From contig NZ_JBPODR010000004.1 of assembly GCF_051201035.1 (NCBI RefSeq), positions 56,760 through 120,759 of the forward strand: DNA of 64,000 bases, written 5' to 3'. The notes below the pieces were generated by a model, which was not told the origin of the DNA, made no database searches, and worked only from the letters and a program-made list of their open reading frames with translations. The stretch is from Thermoanaerobacterium thermosulfurigenes. Its GTDB lineage: Bacteria; Bacillota; Thermoanaerobacteria; Thermoanaerobacterales; Thermoanaerobacteraceae. This document shows positions 17,203 to 26,513 of this stretch, piece after piece (within the stretch, counting starts at the first letter, position 1; every line of letters starts with the position of its first letter). The translations under genes and the position numbers were made by a program.

Positions 17203-18192
17203 TCAACTTTCCCTTAAAGATTTTCTTATCACAAGCTGTGGTTTGAGAATTATTTTCTTCGAAATTATCGCGCCGCCTGTTAATAGATTCAACATCGTTT
17301 CTGCGACTACTTTTCCCATTCGGCTTCCGTTTTGATCCACCGTAGTCAATGGGACAGGTAACATGGACGATTGCTGAATATTGTCATATCCTGCAATACC
17401 TATATCATAAGGTATATTAATGTTGTTTAAATAGCAGTACTTTATTACTCCTAATGCCACAGTATCATTTATGGCAAATATACTGTCAACGCCTTTTTCA
17501 ATTAGAACTTTTGCCAAGTTAAATCCATCATCAAATGTGGCATCGCTTTCTAATACAATGTCACTTAGGTATTCTATGTTATTTTCTGCCAGCACATCTT
17601 TGTATGCTCTCAATCTTTCATTTGAAGCACTGGAGCTTGTTGGTCCAAGTATAACCCCAATCTTTTTGAATCCTTGTTTTACCATGTGTCGTATTACCTC
17701 TGATGCTCCATGATAGTTATCATTGCCGACAAAGTTTGCATTAAGCCCATCCACATAATTATCTGCCATAACAAGCGGTATTTCCTTTAAAATTCCTTCA
17801 TAATCCTCTTTCTTTGGCTTTACAGGAAAAATAATTATGCCGTCAACTCTGCCTCCTGCCAAAAAGTCGAGATACCTTTTTTCCTCTTCTTTTTTTCTGT
17901 CGCTATTGCAAAGCAAAAGCCCATAACCATGAAGGCTTAGATATGAGCTGACACCTTTGCTTACTTGTGAATAATATTGATTTGTTATATCAGGTATAAT
18001 GAGTCCTATCATGTTAGTTTTCTTTGTGACGAGGCTTCTGGCAGCAAAATTAGGCCTGTATCCTAATTCTTCACAAGCTTTCAATATTCTTTCTTTCGTC
18101 TCTTTTGATATTTGGCCGCTGTTATTCAATGCTCTCGATACAGTCATGGCTGAGACTCCACAGTATTTTGCCACATCTCTTATGTTAACCAA
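17203..18192 (-). CDS. LacI-family regulator, probably of the kdu genes
   Basis: A 329-residue repressor. The helix-turn-helix IRDVAKYCGVSAMTVSRALN and hinge YRPNFAARSL are at the N-terminus, and a periplasmic-binding-like effector domain follows (GLIIPDITNQYYSQV, GYDNIQQSSMLPVPLTTV). TTG 18192 is the start, six bases after GGGTGG. It lies immediately upstream of kduID and an operator-like palindrome, so it likely senses a pectin breakdown intermediate; the effector is not visible. An antitoxin-like gene ends 33 bases upstream and may share its transcript. Confidence 0.9.
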   Translation of the reverse strand: MVNIRDVAKYCGVSAMTVSRALNNSGQISKETKERILKACEELGYRPNFAARSLVTKKTNMIGLIIPDITNQYYSQVSKGVSSYLSLHGYGLLLCNSDRKKEEEKRYLDFLAGGRVDGIIIFPVKPKKEDYEGILKEIPLVMADNYVDGLNANFVGNDNYHGASEVIRHMVKQGFKKIGVILGPTSSSASNERLRAYKDVLAENNIEYLSDIVLESDATFDDGFNLAKVLIEKGVDSIFAINDTVALGVIKYCYLNNINIPYDIGIAGYDNIQQSSMLPVPLTTVDQNGSRMGKVVAETMLNLLTGGAIISKKIILKPQLVIRKSLRES

Positions 18193-18225
18193 ACTAATCC
18201 ACCCTTTTTATAATAAAGTTGAATT

Positions 18226-18450
18226 TTATACACCTTTGAACACGTCCTCAAAGTCATACACATTGCCGTTTTCTATATCTTTTAATCCTCTTTCTATAGA
18301 TTCCATCAATTCTTTATCATTAAGTATTTCATCATCTTCTGCTTCATCTTTTAATTTTAAAAATTCAATAAAATCAATTACTTCTGCGATCTTATCTTCA
18401 GGTAACTCTTCAATAATGTCCAATACCTTCTTCTTCAAAGTATTATCCAT
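18226..18450 (-). CDS. DUF2281-like small protein, orphan antitoxin-like
   Basis: A 74-residue acidic protein containing KVLDIIEELPEDKIAEVIDF and IEFLKLKDE. This is the LPxxxxxEVxDFIEFLK motif of DUF2281/RelB-type antitoxin-like proteins. Such genes usually precede a RelE or PIN toxin, but the next gene here is lacI, so no toxin partner is seen. The ATG is eight bases after GGTGG; an in-frame GTG four codons upstream overlaps that site. Function as an antitoxin is only suggested. Confidence 0.6.
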   Translation of the reverse strand: MDNTLKKKVLDIIEELPEDKIAEVIDFIEFLKLKDEAEDDEILNDKELMESIERGLKDIENGNVYDFEDVFKGV

Positions 18451-18504
18451 TTTCAACACCACCGTTATTATTATTTTTTCTTTTATTATAATTTATTTTT
18501 GCGC

Positions 18505-18541
18505 AAATAAAAAGTGCAGAAGAAATCGTCCTCTGCACTAA
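18505..18541 (-). terminator. Terminator of the uxuB operon
   Basis: AGTGCAGA pairs with TCTGCACT around an 11-base loop, followed by TTTTATTTG on the minus strand, directly after the uxuB stop. Confidence 0.82.
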
Positions 18542-18551
18542 CCATATTATT

Positions 18552-20168
18552 TTAGCATTCAAGGTATTTTTTAAGAGTATTTCTCACTGCGCCGGTATCA
18601 GATATAAGTTCCTTAAAGTAGCTTTCTATCATTTCGCCTATTCCTGCCTCGTACAAATCGAGTCCAAATATTTGTTTATTTGATAAAATAGGCCTTAGGT
18701 TGTTCTTAACTGATTCTACGTCCCCAAATTTTATATTTGACACATGGGATTTTAAATCATTTAGAAGCGGATCTGGGCTTAAGGTCATCTCATTGCCGTT
18801 ATCGTCAATACCCATCAAATACCTACACCATCCTGCTATGACTAATGGTATATACTTTAAGCTTTTTACATCAAGATCGCTTCTTTGCATATATGATTTT
18901 ATCGTCTCTCCAAACCTTATACCCATCTTTTGCGATGTATCTGTAGCAATTCTCTGTGGCGTATCAGGCATATACGGATTTGGCAGCCTTACTTCGATTA
19001 CTTCTTTTATGAATTCTTCTGGATTAAGCACTTTAGGATCTATGACAACAGGCATGCCTTCCACATATCCCACTTTTTCAACAAGCTTTTTAAGACAACT
19101 ATCTTTCATCTCATCAGCAATCGTCTTGTAGTTCAAAAGGCATCCGTATATGGCCAATGCTGTGTGAAGCGGATTTAAGCAAGTGGTGACTTTCATCCTT
19201 TCGACTTTTTCAACAGTTTCTTTATCTGTCAATATCACTCCAGCTTCTTCTAACTTCATGCGCCCATTTGGAAATTTATCTTCTACGACAAGGTATTGAG
19301 CTCTTTCCGCATTTACAAAAGGCGCAATTACGGTATTTTTCGAAGTTGTTATTATGTCCATATCCTCTAAGCCACTATCTTCAAGAGATTTCTTGACTAT
19401 CTCATGCGGCCTTGGGACGATTTTATCGATCATACTAAGAGGAAAAGAAACTTTCGACGGATCGCTTAAGTATTTAAGGAATCCATCTTCTACATAGCTT
19501 TTCTTCGCCCATTCTTCCGCTATAGTCATAACTGCACTTTTAAGTCTATCGCCATTTCCTGAGAAGTTATCAAGGCTTACAAGTGCCAGTGGATGTTCAC
19601 CATCTTTGTACCTTGAATAAACCAGAGAAGTAAGCTTTGACACTACGTTTTTCGGCTTCTCAGGACCATCCTCAATATCTTCTGTGACTTCTTTTATAAA
19701 ATTGCCTGAGAAATCTCTAAGATTATAGCCTTTCTCTGTTATTGTCATGCTTACTATCTGCAGTGATGGATTTTTGAAAATACCCTTTAATTTAAACCAT
19801 TGACCTTCGTTTGATGGATCTGCCATTACAATATCGGCAATGCTTCCTACGACTTCTTTTTCCAGTGTACCATCGGCATTCATGATGACTCTCAATCCCA
19901 AATTGTCGTAAGGCTTATATATCTTCTCAGAGACTTCAAAATCGTAAGATTCGACTGCAATTATTCCTGTGTCTATAAGACCTTTATTCAAGAGGGTTTG
20001 CATAAGCATTGCTATGAACCCTCTGAATATGTTGCCTGCGCCAAAGTGAATCCATGTAGGCCTTTTAGATGTGACATCAATTACTTTTTCTACGTCAAAC
20101 TCCGGAAGCTTTATGCCTGCATCTTCCCATTTTTTTATATCCTTTAGTTCGGTCCTTCTTAATTTCAT
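18552..20168 (-). CDS. uxuB: Fructuronate reductase (mannitol dehydrogenase family)
   Basis: A 538-residue polyol dehydrogenase with N-terminal WIHFGAGNIFRGF, SLDNFSGNGDRL, the catalytic-region lysine in DKIVPRPHE, CLNPLHTALA and AGWCRYLMG. Length and motifs fit UxuB of Firmicutes, which reduces D-fructuronate to D-mannonate with NADH. The tagaturonate epimerase encoded in the same run of genes would supply fructuronate from galacturonate. Other mannitol-dehydrogenase-family polyol substrates cannot be excluded. Ribosome site GAGGGGG; it is the last gene of its run and has its own terminator. Confidence 0.85.
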   Translation of the reverse strand: MKLRRTELKDIKKWEDAGIKLPEFDVEKVIDVTSKRPTWIHFGAGNIFRGFIAMLMQTLLNKGLIDTGIIAVESYDFEVSEKIYKPYDNLGLRVIMNADGTLEKEVVGSIADIVMADPSNEGQWFKLKGIFKNPSLQIVSMTITEKGYNLRDFSGNFIKEVTEDIEDGPEKPKNVVSKLTSLVYSRYKDGEHPLALVSLDNFSGNGDRLKSAVMTIAEEWAKKSYVEDGFLKYLSDPSKVSFPLSMIDKIVPRPHEIVKKSLEDSGLEDMDIITTSKNTVIAPFVNAERAQYLVVEDKFPNGRMKLEEAGVILTDKETVEKVERMKVTTCLNPLHTALAIYGCLLNYKTIADEMKDSCLKKLVEKVGYVEGMPVVIDPKVLNPEEFIKEVIEVRLPNPYMPDTPQRIATDTSQKMGIRFGETIKSYMQRSDLDVKSLKYIPLVIAGWCRYLMGIDDNGNEMTLSPDPLLNDLKSHVSNIKFGDVESVKNNLRPILSNKQIFGLDLYEAGIGEMIESYFKELISDTGAVRNTLKKYLEC

Positions 20169-20186
20169 AAATTAATCCCCCTCATT

Positions 20187-21587
20187 TTAATCCTGCTGCC
20201 ACTCGGTGTGGAATATTCCATCCATGTCAATCCTCTTGTAAGTGTGTGCACCAAAGAAATCCCTCTGCCCTTGTATCAAATTAGCAGGAAGGTTTTCTTC
20301 TGACATGCTATAGAAATAATCAAGAGAAGCATTTACTGTAAGCATAGGGATGTAATTGTCTTTAGCAAGCTTTGTCACCTTCTTAACTGCATCTATTTTT
20401 TCTTCCAAGAATTTTACGGATTTCGGGTTAAGAAGCAAGTTGGCATTGTCTTCTGTGATTATCTCCATCAAAAAGTCCAGAAGCCTTGCCCTTATGATGC
20501 AACCACCTTTCCAGATTCTCAAAACTTCTTTTAAGTCTATGCCGTAGCCATAGACTTTTGACGCCTCTGATATAAGCCACATGCCTTGCGAAAATGATGA
20601 AAATACTGAGAACAGCAGCGCATTTTTCAAATCTTCTACGACTTCGTCTTTATTTAAGGCATTTTCAGGGTAGTTTCTGCTTACCATTTTCGAAAGCTTT
20701 ACCCTGTCATCTTTAAAGAAGGAAAGAGTTCTGCCGACAACAGCAAGATTTAAAGATGGCGTAGGAATACCTAAATCAAGAGACGTCTCTGCGGTCCACT
20801 TGCCTGTGCCCTTTTGCTCTGCTTCATCAAGTATGAGCTCTACCAAAGGTTTACCTGTCTTGTCGTCTTTGTGTTTCATTATCTTGTAAGATATTTCCAT
20901 TAAGAATGAATTAAGCTCTCCGTTATTCCACTTCTCAAAAATCTCTCCGATTTCCTCACTGGTGAGTTTCAAGACTTTTCTCATTACGTCGTACACTTCT
21001 GATATTGACTGCATTATAGCGTATTCTATTCCGTTGTGCACCATCTTTACGAAGTGCCCTGCAGAATCATTTCCAATATATGTGCAGCATTCTCCAGAAT
21101 CAGTCTTTGCTGCTATCTTAAGAAGCAACTCCTTTACCATTTCGTAAGCCTCTTTTGTTCCGCCAGGCATCAGTGACGGTCCGTTTAATGCGCCAAATTC
21201 TCCGCCAGATACACCCATGCCTAAGTAATGTATCCCTTTGTCCTTAAGCTCTTTTATTCTTCTGTCAGTGTCTTTAAAGTATGAATTTCCTCCGTCTATT
21301 ATGAGGTCGCCTTCATCAAGGTATGGCAAAAGCTCGTGAATAACGTCATCTACTGGCTTTCCCGCCTTCACCATGAGTATTATCTTCCTGGGTTTTTCCA
21401 AAGACTCAACGAATGACTTTATGTCATAGTACGGATAGATCTTTTCATCTTTCACTTTTTCTTTAATGAATTTCTCAGTCGTCTCATGTGATCTGTTGTA
21501 CCCAGAAAGGCTGTAGCCTTTTCTGGCTATGTTTAAAGCCAAGTTTTGTCCCATTACTGCAAGGCCTATCAATCCAATATTGTTCAT
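20187..21587 (-). CDS. gnd: 6-phosphogluconate dehydrogenase, decarboxylating
   Basis: A 466-residue enzyme with the NADP fold GLIGLAVMGQNLALNIARKG, the signature LGMGVSGGEFGALNGPSLMPGG, catalytic K and H in GHFVKMVHNGIEY, and C-terminal FFGAHTYKRIDMDG. It oxidises 6-phosphogluconate to ribulose 5-phosphate plus CO2. ATG 21587 follows GGAGGTAAGAG. The upstream gene encodes a gluconokinase-type enzyme, so the pair forms a complete gluconate-to-pentose-phosphate route. Confidence 0.93.
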   Translation of the reverse strand: MNNIGLIGLAVMGQNLALNIARKGYSLSGYNRSHETTEKFIKEKVKDEKIYPYYDIKSFVESLEKPRKIILMVKAGKPVDDVIHELLPYLDEGDLIIDGGNSYFKDTDRRIKELKDKGIHYLGMGVSGGEFGALNGPSLMPGGTKEAYEMVKELLLKIAAKTDSGECCTYIGNDSAGHFVKMVHNGIEYAIMQSISEVYDVMRKVLKLTSEEIGEIFEKWNNGELNSFLMEISYKIMKHKDDKTGKPLVELILDEAEQKGTGKWTAETSLDLGIPTPSLNLAVVGRTLSFFKDDRVKLSKMVSRNYPENALNKDEVVEDLKNALLFSVFSSFSQGMWLISEASKVYGYGIDLKEVLRIWKGGCIIRARLLDFLMEIITEDNANLLLNPKSVKFLEEKIDAVKKVTKLAKDNYIPMLTVNASLDYFYSMSEENLPANLIQGQRDFFGAHTYKRIDMDGIFHTEWQQD

Positions 21588-21605
21588 TTCTCTTACCTCC
21601 AATTT

Positions 21606-23090
21606 TTATAGTTTGTTGTGAACCTCAAACAAGTTTTTGAGATCCCTTGTCATAAGTTTAAAGAATTGAAATCCCTTTTCATACTGCTGGACCTTTTCCT
21701 CTTGAGGCATGAAAACTTTCTTAATCTTCACCATCTTATAAGTTGCCTCTAATGCATCTTTGTAGACTCCTAATGCACAAAAGCCCAGCAAAGCTGAACC
21801 TAATAGCTCAGGTTCTTCCACATTCGACACCTTTATAGGTAGTCCCAATACAGATGAGAAAATTTCCATCCAAAGCTCAGAGTTTGTACCACCACCTCCA
21901 GCTCTTATCTCTTTTATATTTATATTATTGTCTTTTACAGCCTCAAAAAGCATTCTCAATGAATATGCAACGCCTTCTAAACCTGCCTTTATCAAATGCC
22001 CTTTTGTGTGACTGTTTTTCAATCCAAAATAGACGCCAGAAGCTATGTTGCCAATCTCTTTGTCCCTCTCTCCTGTGATATAAGGCAGGAAAAACAGATT
22101 GGAAGTGTCAGCATTTAATGCTTCCTTTGTTAATTCATCATAACTCATGTTAAAGATATTGTCCCTAAGCCATCTTAAAATTATGCCTGCATTGTTTATA
22201 GCTGCTCCTACAAACCACCTTCCTGATGAAAGGTAGTATGTCTGAAGCCTCATTAAATCTTCTTTATCTAAAACGGCTTCTGGATACGCAACTCTAAACA
22301 TTCCTGTTGTGCCTATGTTTATTGCGCCAACTCCATCGTCAAATGCTCCAATGCCTATTCCTACAGCACCACCGTCGTACACGCCAGGCAGCAGTTTTAC
22401 ATCCCCATTCATCCCTAAAAGCTCTTTCGATTTGTCTGGAAGGTCAGCTAAAATCACATCTGAAGGCACAATCTCAGGAAGTCTATCCTCGTCTATACCT
22501 AAAGCACCAAGTGAGTAGCTATCCCATTTAAGCGTATTTATATTCATCATTCCTGTGGCAGATGATATGCTGGGCTCTGTATACGGCTTATTTAAAAGCT
22601 TTGATATGATGTAGTCTTTTGAGCTTAAAAAGTATTTTGATTTTTCAAAAATATCTCTCCTCTTTCTCTTAAGCCAATATATCTTAAAAAGCGGCGCATG
22701 AAACGTAGGAGCAAATCCAGTCCTCTTGTACATCTCATTTACGTCAATATCGTTTAGCAATTCTTCGTAAGTTTCTTTCGACCTCGTATCAAGAAGCGTC
22801 ATTATCCCCGTCAATGGTTTTAAATCCTCATCGACAGGTACAAGACCAAACATGTATGTTGATGGTATAACAAGTGAAATCGCATCTTCGTAACCTTTTG
22901 ACGCTTCTTTAGCCGCCTTCACAAATGTAGAAAACAAGACTTCAGGATCGTGTTCCGCTTTCCCGTCGTCCCCTTTAAAAAGCGGTATCTCGCACCTATA
23001 AAGGCTTAATACATTTCCTTCCTTGTCTACAACACCTGCTTTAAGATTTGTGGTGCCTATATCTATACAAAGAGCTAATCCCCTATCCAT
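21606..23090 (-). CDS. gntK: FGGY-family carbohydrate kinase, probable gluconokinase
   Basis: A 494-residue FGGY kinase with N-terminal phosphate loop CIDIGTTNLKAGVVD, DTRS, INIGTTGMFR in the second domain, and the C-terminal RAGGGGTNSELWMEI adenosine motif. FGGY kinases phosphorylate many sugars. The order kinase-gnd, four bases after gnd's neighbour boundary, argues for gluconate as substrate giving 6-phosphogluconate. A similar grouping with uxaE is known from Thermotoga. Xylulose or another sugar acid is possible. Ribosome site GGAGG. Confidence 0.78.
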   Translation of the reverse strand: MDRGLALCIDIGTTNLKAGVVDKEGNVLSLYRCEIPLFKGDDGKAEHDPEVLFSTFVKAAKEASKGYEDAISLVIPSTYMFGLVPVDEDLKPLTGIMTLLDTRSKETYEELLNDIDVNEMYKRTGFAPTFHAPLFKIYWLKRKRRDIFEKSKYFLSSKDYIISKLLNKPYTEPSISSATGMMNINTLKWDSYSLGALGIDEDRLPEIVPSDVILADLPDKSKELLGMNGDVKLLPGVYDGGAVGIGIGAFDDGVGAINIGTTGMFRVAYPEAVLDKEDLMRLQTYYLSSGRWFVGAAINNAGIILRWLRDNIFNMSYDELTKEALNADTSNLFFLPYITGERDKEIGNIASGVYFGLKNSHTKGHLIKAGLEGVAYSLRMLFEAVKDNNINIKEIRAGGGGTNSELWMEIFSSVLGLPIKVSNVEEPELLGSALLGFCALGVYKDALEATYKMVKIKKVFMPQEEKVQQYEKGFQFFKLMTRDLKNLFEVHNKL

Positions 23091-23105
23091 ATTAATCCTC
23101 CACGA

Positions 23106-24086
23106 CTATAATTTTATCACTCCGTCAGGCTCTTCGCCATTCAATACTTTCTCTATGTCTGATACAACTTTGTCGCCCATGCCTTTTAAGCATTCTCTTG
23201 TGTATGCAGATATGTGAGGAGTTATCACCACATTCTCATATTTCAAAAGTGGATGATTCTCGTCTATAGGCTCGTTTTCTATAACATCTAATCCCACACC
23301 TGCCACTTTTCCATCATCAAGAGCTTTCATCAAAGCCTCGTTGTCTATAAGCTCCCCTCTGGCTGTATCCACAATGTAGACACCATCTTTCATCATAGAA
23401 AACTGCTTAAATGATAGCATGTGATAATTGCCCTTATTAAGTGATGCATTTAGAGATATCATATCTGCCTCTTTTAAAAATTCTTCTAATGTTTCTACAG
23501 GCTCAGCACCTCTTTCACGTATCAAACCAGATGGTACGTACGGATCGTAAGCTATAACTTTTGCATTAAACCCATACCTGAGTATTTCACAAACTCTGCT
23601 TCCTATATTGCCAATGCCTATTATGCCTATAACCTTATCCCTTAGCTCTGCACCCATGAAGCTGGCTCTTTCGCTCCACTTGCCATCTTTCACTTTAAGC
23701 GATGCTCCTCTTACCTTCCTGACCACATCCAATAAAAGCGTCACAGCCGACTCAGCTACAGCTTCTCTTTCAACATACCCATCAACTTTTGTGACGTATG
23801 TGCCTTTCTCTTGAGCACTTTTTATGTCGATATTATCGTATCCAATGCCATGCCTTGTGATAAGCAGCGTTTTATCCTTATACTCAAAAAACTCTTTATC
23901 GTAGTAAGGCTTGACGCTTGCAACAATGATAGAATATCCCATAAGCTTCTCTGCCAATTCTTTGCCGTGCATGTCGTAAGGAAATTGGAACCTGTCAACT
24001 TCCCCAAACTTTTTTAGCTTCTCTAAATGCTCAGGAAAATTTCTCCCAAAACTACTGGAATTTACAATAGCTATTTTCACACCCAT
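23106..24086 (-). CDS. D-2-hydroxyacid dehydrogenase (PGDH/2-ketogluconate reductase-like)
   Basis: A 326-residue NAD-dependent enzyme with dinucleotide loop IGIIGIGNIGSRV, catalytic Arg in VDTARGELID, Glu in DVIENEP and His in ITPHISAYT. It reduces 2-keto acids to D-2-hydroxy acids. Sitting with gluconokinase and gnd it could act as 2-ketogluconate reductase feeding gluconate, or on a uronate-derived keto acid; both are inference. Ribosome site AGGAGGAG; gaps to both neighbours are under 20 bases, so it is part of the uxaE operon. Confidence 0.82.
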   Translation of the reverse strand: MGVKIAIVNSSSFGRNFPEHLEKLKKFGEVDRFQFPYDMHGKELAEKLMGYSIIVASVKPYYDKEFFEYKDKTLLITRHGIGYDNIDIKSAQEKGTYVTKVDGYVEREAVAESAVTLLLDVVRKVRGASLKVKDGKWSERASFMGAELRDKVIGIIGIGNIGSRVCEILRYGFNAKVIAYDPYVPSGLIRERGAEPVETLEEFLKEADMISLNASLNKGNYHMLSFKQFSMMKDGVYIVDTARGELIDNEALMKALDDGKVAGVGLDVIENEPIDENHPLLKYENVVITPHISAYTRECLKGMGDKVVSDIEKVLNGEEPDGVIKL

Positions 24087-24104
24087 TTTTTCTCCTCCTA
24101 AGAT

Positions 24105-25553
24105 TTATTTTTCATAGAATATTTCTTTCAAATGGTTTTCTATGTTATCAGAAACCATTTTATAATGTTCTTTTTCATAATCGTAAAGCATATCCTTAAT
24201 CTCTTTTCCTTTTAGGTCAAGCAAAACGCCAAAAGATATGTGGAAAAGCTGCTTTATCTCTGGTCTAATCATAAATTCTGGATTATCAAGCTCAGGTTCA
24301 TCTTTAAAGTCATCCTTTTTAATCAAAACCTTGTACGATTTTTTGCTTTCTTCCAGATTTGATAAAGCTATCTTGTAAAGTTCTCTATAGAACTCCTTGT
24401 CAGATTTGTAAATGAGATTTACAGCCTGTAGCCAACTTGTGCCAGACGTCTTTATGTGAAAATTCTTCTCAGTTGTCTGGCTGAAAACCTTGTAAATGCT
24501 AAATTTATCGCTGCCTGAATGTAAGCTAAGCTTATAACCGCCTATTAACTTCGTAAGATCGTAATGTTTTTTAAGCTCTCTTTCAAATTCATTTACGTCT
24601 CCTACGTAGTCAATGGCTTTTTCAAATTCCCCAGGAAATTTAGGAGCTATGCTGAAAAAGTGAATGCCATTCCGATGGAGATACTCTGCTACAAAAAGGT
24701 GATCCTCCAAAGTCGTCACTTTTCCGCCTTCGTCGATAGAGATTTCAAGGTCAAAGTCGTTAAGTTTTTCTTTTAAGATGTCATTAACCTTCTCAACAAA
24801 CTTCATTGCAGCCTCATATGCAACTGCAGATTTTAAAAGCTCGTCTTCTGAGACTAAATGACCACCAAAACCCACATTTAGAGATTTGCCTGAAAAGTCT
24901 TCCACAATCTTTCTGCTTACATCTGACAATGTCTTTGCTTTTTCTTTGATTTCTAATGGTGTTGCACCGCTTACATCAAAAAGCTGTTCACTTAAGTCCA
25001 GCGTGTACATGGTGTAACCGGCATCTATGCCTTCTAAAAGGTACTTCTCATCCTTTATATGGTCCGCATCAGCTCCATAATGGCCTATATAGCCGGTCTC
25101 TAAAACTCCCAATACTACTTTTAAAAGCACATCTTTAAAATCCCTGTTTGTCTTTACAAGCTCTCTTGGGGATTGCTGCGCCAAAATAGGGAATACATTG
25201 AATTTTTTTAAAGCGTCAAGCTGTGCTGCTGTTGCCAGCCCAAGCCTGTCACCTGTGCCAAACGAAGCATTTTCCCTGCATATAGTAGGGCCTATATGAA
25301 ATCTGCCGTTTAGCGTAACATAGTTATCGAAGGTAAAAGAATAAACATTAAATTGGAGGTTATCGCTTATTTTCTTATTCTCTGAAAAGTATGGTTCTTT
25401 AAGCTTCAACTCGTCATTAGACAGTATGCCGATCATTTTTTCCTTTTGCTTTTTCACCACAAATATATATGTGTTTTCACCAAGCTTCCTTAAAGAATCT
25501 GGATATATCTGAAACCCACTTTCTTTAAGCACAGATGATACATTTCCAACCAT
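24105..25553 (-). CDS. uxaE: Tagaturonate epimerase UxaE
   Basis: A 482-residue protein that I recognise as the UxaE family. It has FHIGPTICRENASFGTGDRLGLATAAQL, an ILAQQSPREL segment, GHYGADADHIKD, SIDEGG, GYKLSLHSGSDKFS and HIKTSGTSWL. The family, first defined in Thermotoga, interconverts D-tagaturonate and D-fructuronate, linking galacturonate to the UxuB branch. Many conserved His, Asp and Glu residues suggest a metal site. It is co-directional with a DeoR regulator 32 bases upstream and with the hydroxyacid dehydrogenase downstream. Confidence 0.88.
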   Translation of the reverse strand: MVGNVSSVLKESGFQIYPDSLRKLGENTYIFVVKKQKEKMIGILSNDELKLKEPYFSENKKISDNLQFNVYSFTFDNYVTLNGRFHIGPTICRENASFGTGDRLGLATAAQLDALKKFNVFPILAQQSPRELVKTNRDFKDVLLKVVLGVLETGYIGHYGADADHIKDEKYLLEGIDAGYTMYTLDLSEQLFDVSGATPLEIKEKAKTLSDVSRKIVEDFSGKSLNVGFGGHLVSEDELLKSAVAYEAAMKFVEKVNDILKEKLNDFDLEISIDEGGKVTTLEDHLFVAEYLHRNGIHFFSIAPKFPGEFEKAIDYVGDVNEFERELKKHYDLTKLIGGYKLSLHSGSDKFSIYKVFSQTTEKNFHIKTSGTSWLQAVNLIYKSDKEFYRELYKIALSNLEESKKSYKVLIKKDDFKDEPELDNPEFMIRPEIKQLFHISFGVLLDLKGKEIKDMLYDYEKEHYKMVSDNIENHLKEIFYEK

Positions 25554-25585
25554 TTCTCATCTCTCCTTTCAAATCGAAAAACATG

Positions 25586-26350
25586 CTAATTAGCCAAATC
25601 TATTACAACATGATTTTTCAAATCATCTATCACATCCATGTTTTGCACTCCTGACGTTATAACCCTATCCACATCACCTATATTACAAAATGACACCATA
25701 GCATCTTTGCCAAATTTACTGCTGTCGACGACGACAATCGATGTTCTTGAAGATCCAATCATAGACCTTTTGACTTCTGCCTCAAAGATATCAGACGTGG
25801 TAAATCCCTTTTCTAACGACACTCCCGCTGCTGCGAGAAAGGCAATGTCAGCATTGTACTTTTTTACGTACTCTACAGCATCTGGACCTATCAAAGAATA
25901 ATTGACGTTTTTAAGATTTCCGCCTGTCACGTGTAAAGTTATATTTGTGTTTCTTGCAAGTTCGGCAGCTATGTTAAGTCCATTGGTTATAACCGTGATG
26001 TTCTTTAAGCCTTTGTAGTTAATATACCGTGCTAACTGATAAGTAGTAGACCCTGCATCAAGAAAAATACTCATTCCCTCTTTAATCACATCTATTGCTT
26101 TATTGGCTATCTTCTCTTTTTCTTCGATGTTTTCTTCCATCCTGAATAAAAGTGGAGGAACAACGATGTTTTTCTTCAGCACGCCACCGCCGTAGTTTCT
26201 CTCTATAAGCCCTTCTCTTTCAAGCTCATCTAAGTCCCGTCTTATGGTCTCATCTGACACTTGAAACATCTCACAAAGCTCAGATACTTTCACAGATTTT
26301 TCCTTCATGAGTATTTCTTTTATCTTATTTCTTCTCGTGGAAGCCAGCAT
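25586..26350 (-). CDS. DeoR/GlpR-family regulator of the uxaE-gnd-uxuB operon
   Basis: A 254-residue repressor with N-terminal DeoR helix-turn-helix (VSELCEMFQVSDETIRRDLDELE, GLIERNYGGGVL) and a C-terminal sugar-phosphate-binding DeoRC domain (FLDAGSTTYQLARYI, TNGLNIAAELA). It is the first gene of the run down to uxuB, all with short gaps, so it probably autoregulates and responds to a phosphorylated sugar-acid intermediate. Ribosome site GGATGGTG before ATG. Confidence 0.9.
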   Translation of the reverse strand: MLASTRRNKIKEILMKEKSVKVSELCEMFQVSDETIRRDLDELEREGLIERNYGGGVLKKNIVVPPLLFRMEENIEEKEKIANKAIDVIKEGMSIFLDAGSTTYQLARYINYKGLKNITVITNGLNIAAELARNTNITLHVTGGNLKNVNYSLIGPDAVEYVKKYNADIAFLAAAGVSLEKGFTTSDIFEAEVKRSMIGSSRTSIVVVDSSKFGKDAMVSFCNIGDVDRVITSGVQNMDVIDDLKNHVVIDLAN

Positions 26351-26438
26351 ATGACACCATCCTATACAAAATTATCATCTATATTAAAGGCATATACCAA
26401 TTCATCATCAAATCAATGATAATCATTTTTCTATCTAT

Positions 26439-26467
26439 ATATTAACACATATTCGACGTAAAACCAA
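26439..26467 (-). promoter_or_regulatory. Candidate promoter of the deoR-uxaE-gnd-uxuB operon
   Basis: TTGGTT (26467-26462), 17-base spacer, TAATAT (26444-26439) on the minus strand. ATGATAAT- and ATTATCAT-type inverted repeats follow it and may bind the DeoR protein. Confidence 0.5.
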
Positions 26468-26513
26468 TAATTCCTCTCAAAAATCCAAATTTTTTTGTGT
26501 GGTTTTTGTGGAA

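Noticed and set aside
16286..17206. Longer N-terminus for KduI
   Set aside because: The extension crosses the promoter and operator, while an AGGAGGG site precedes the ATG at 17116 and gives the family length.
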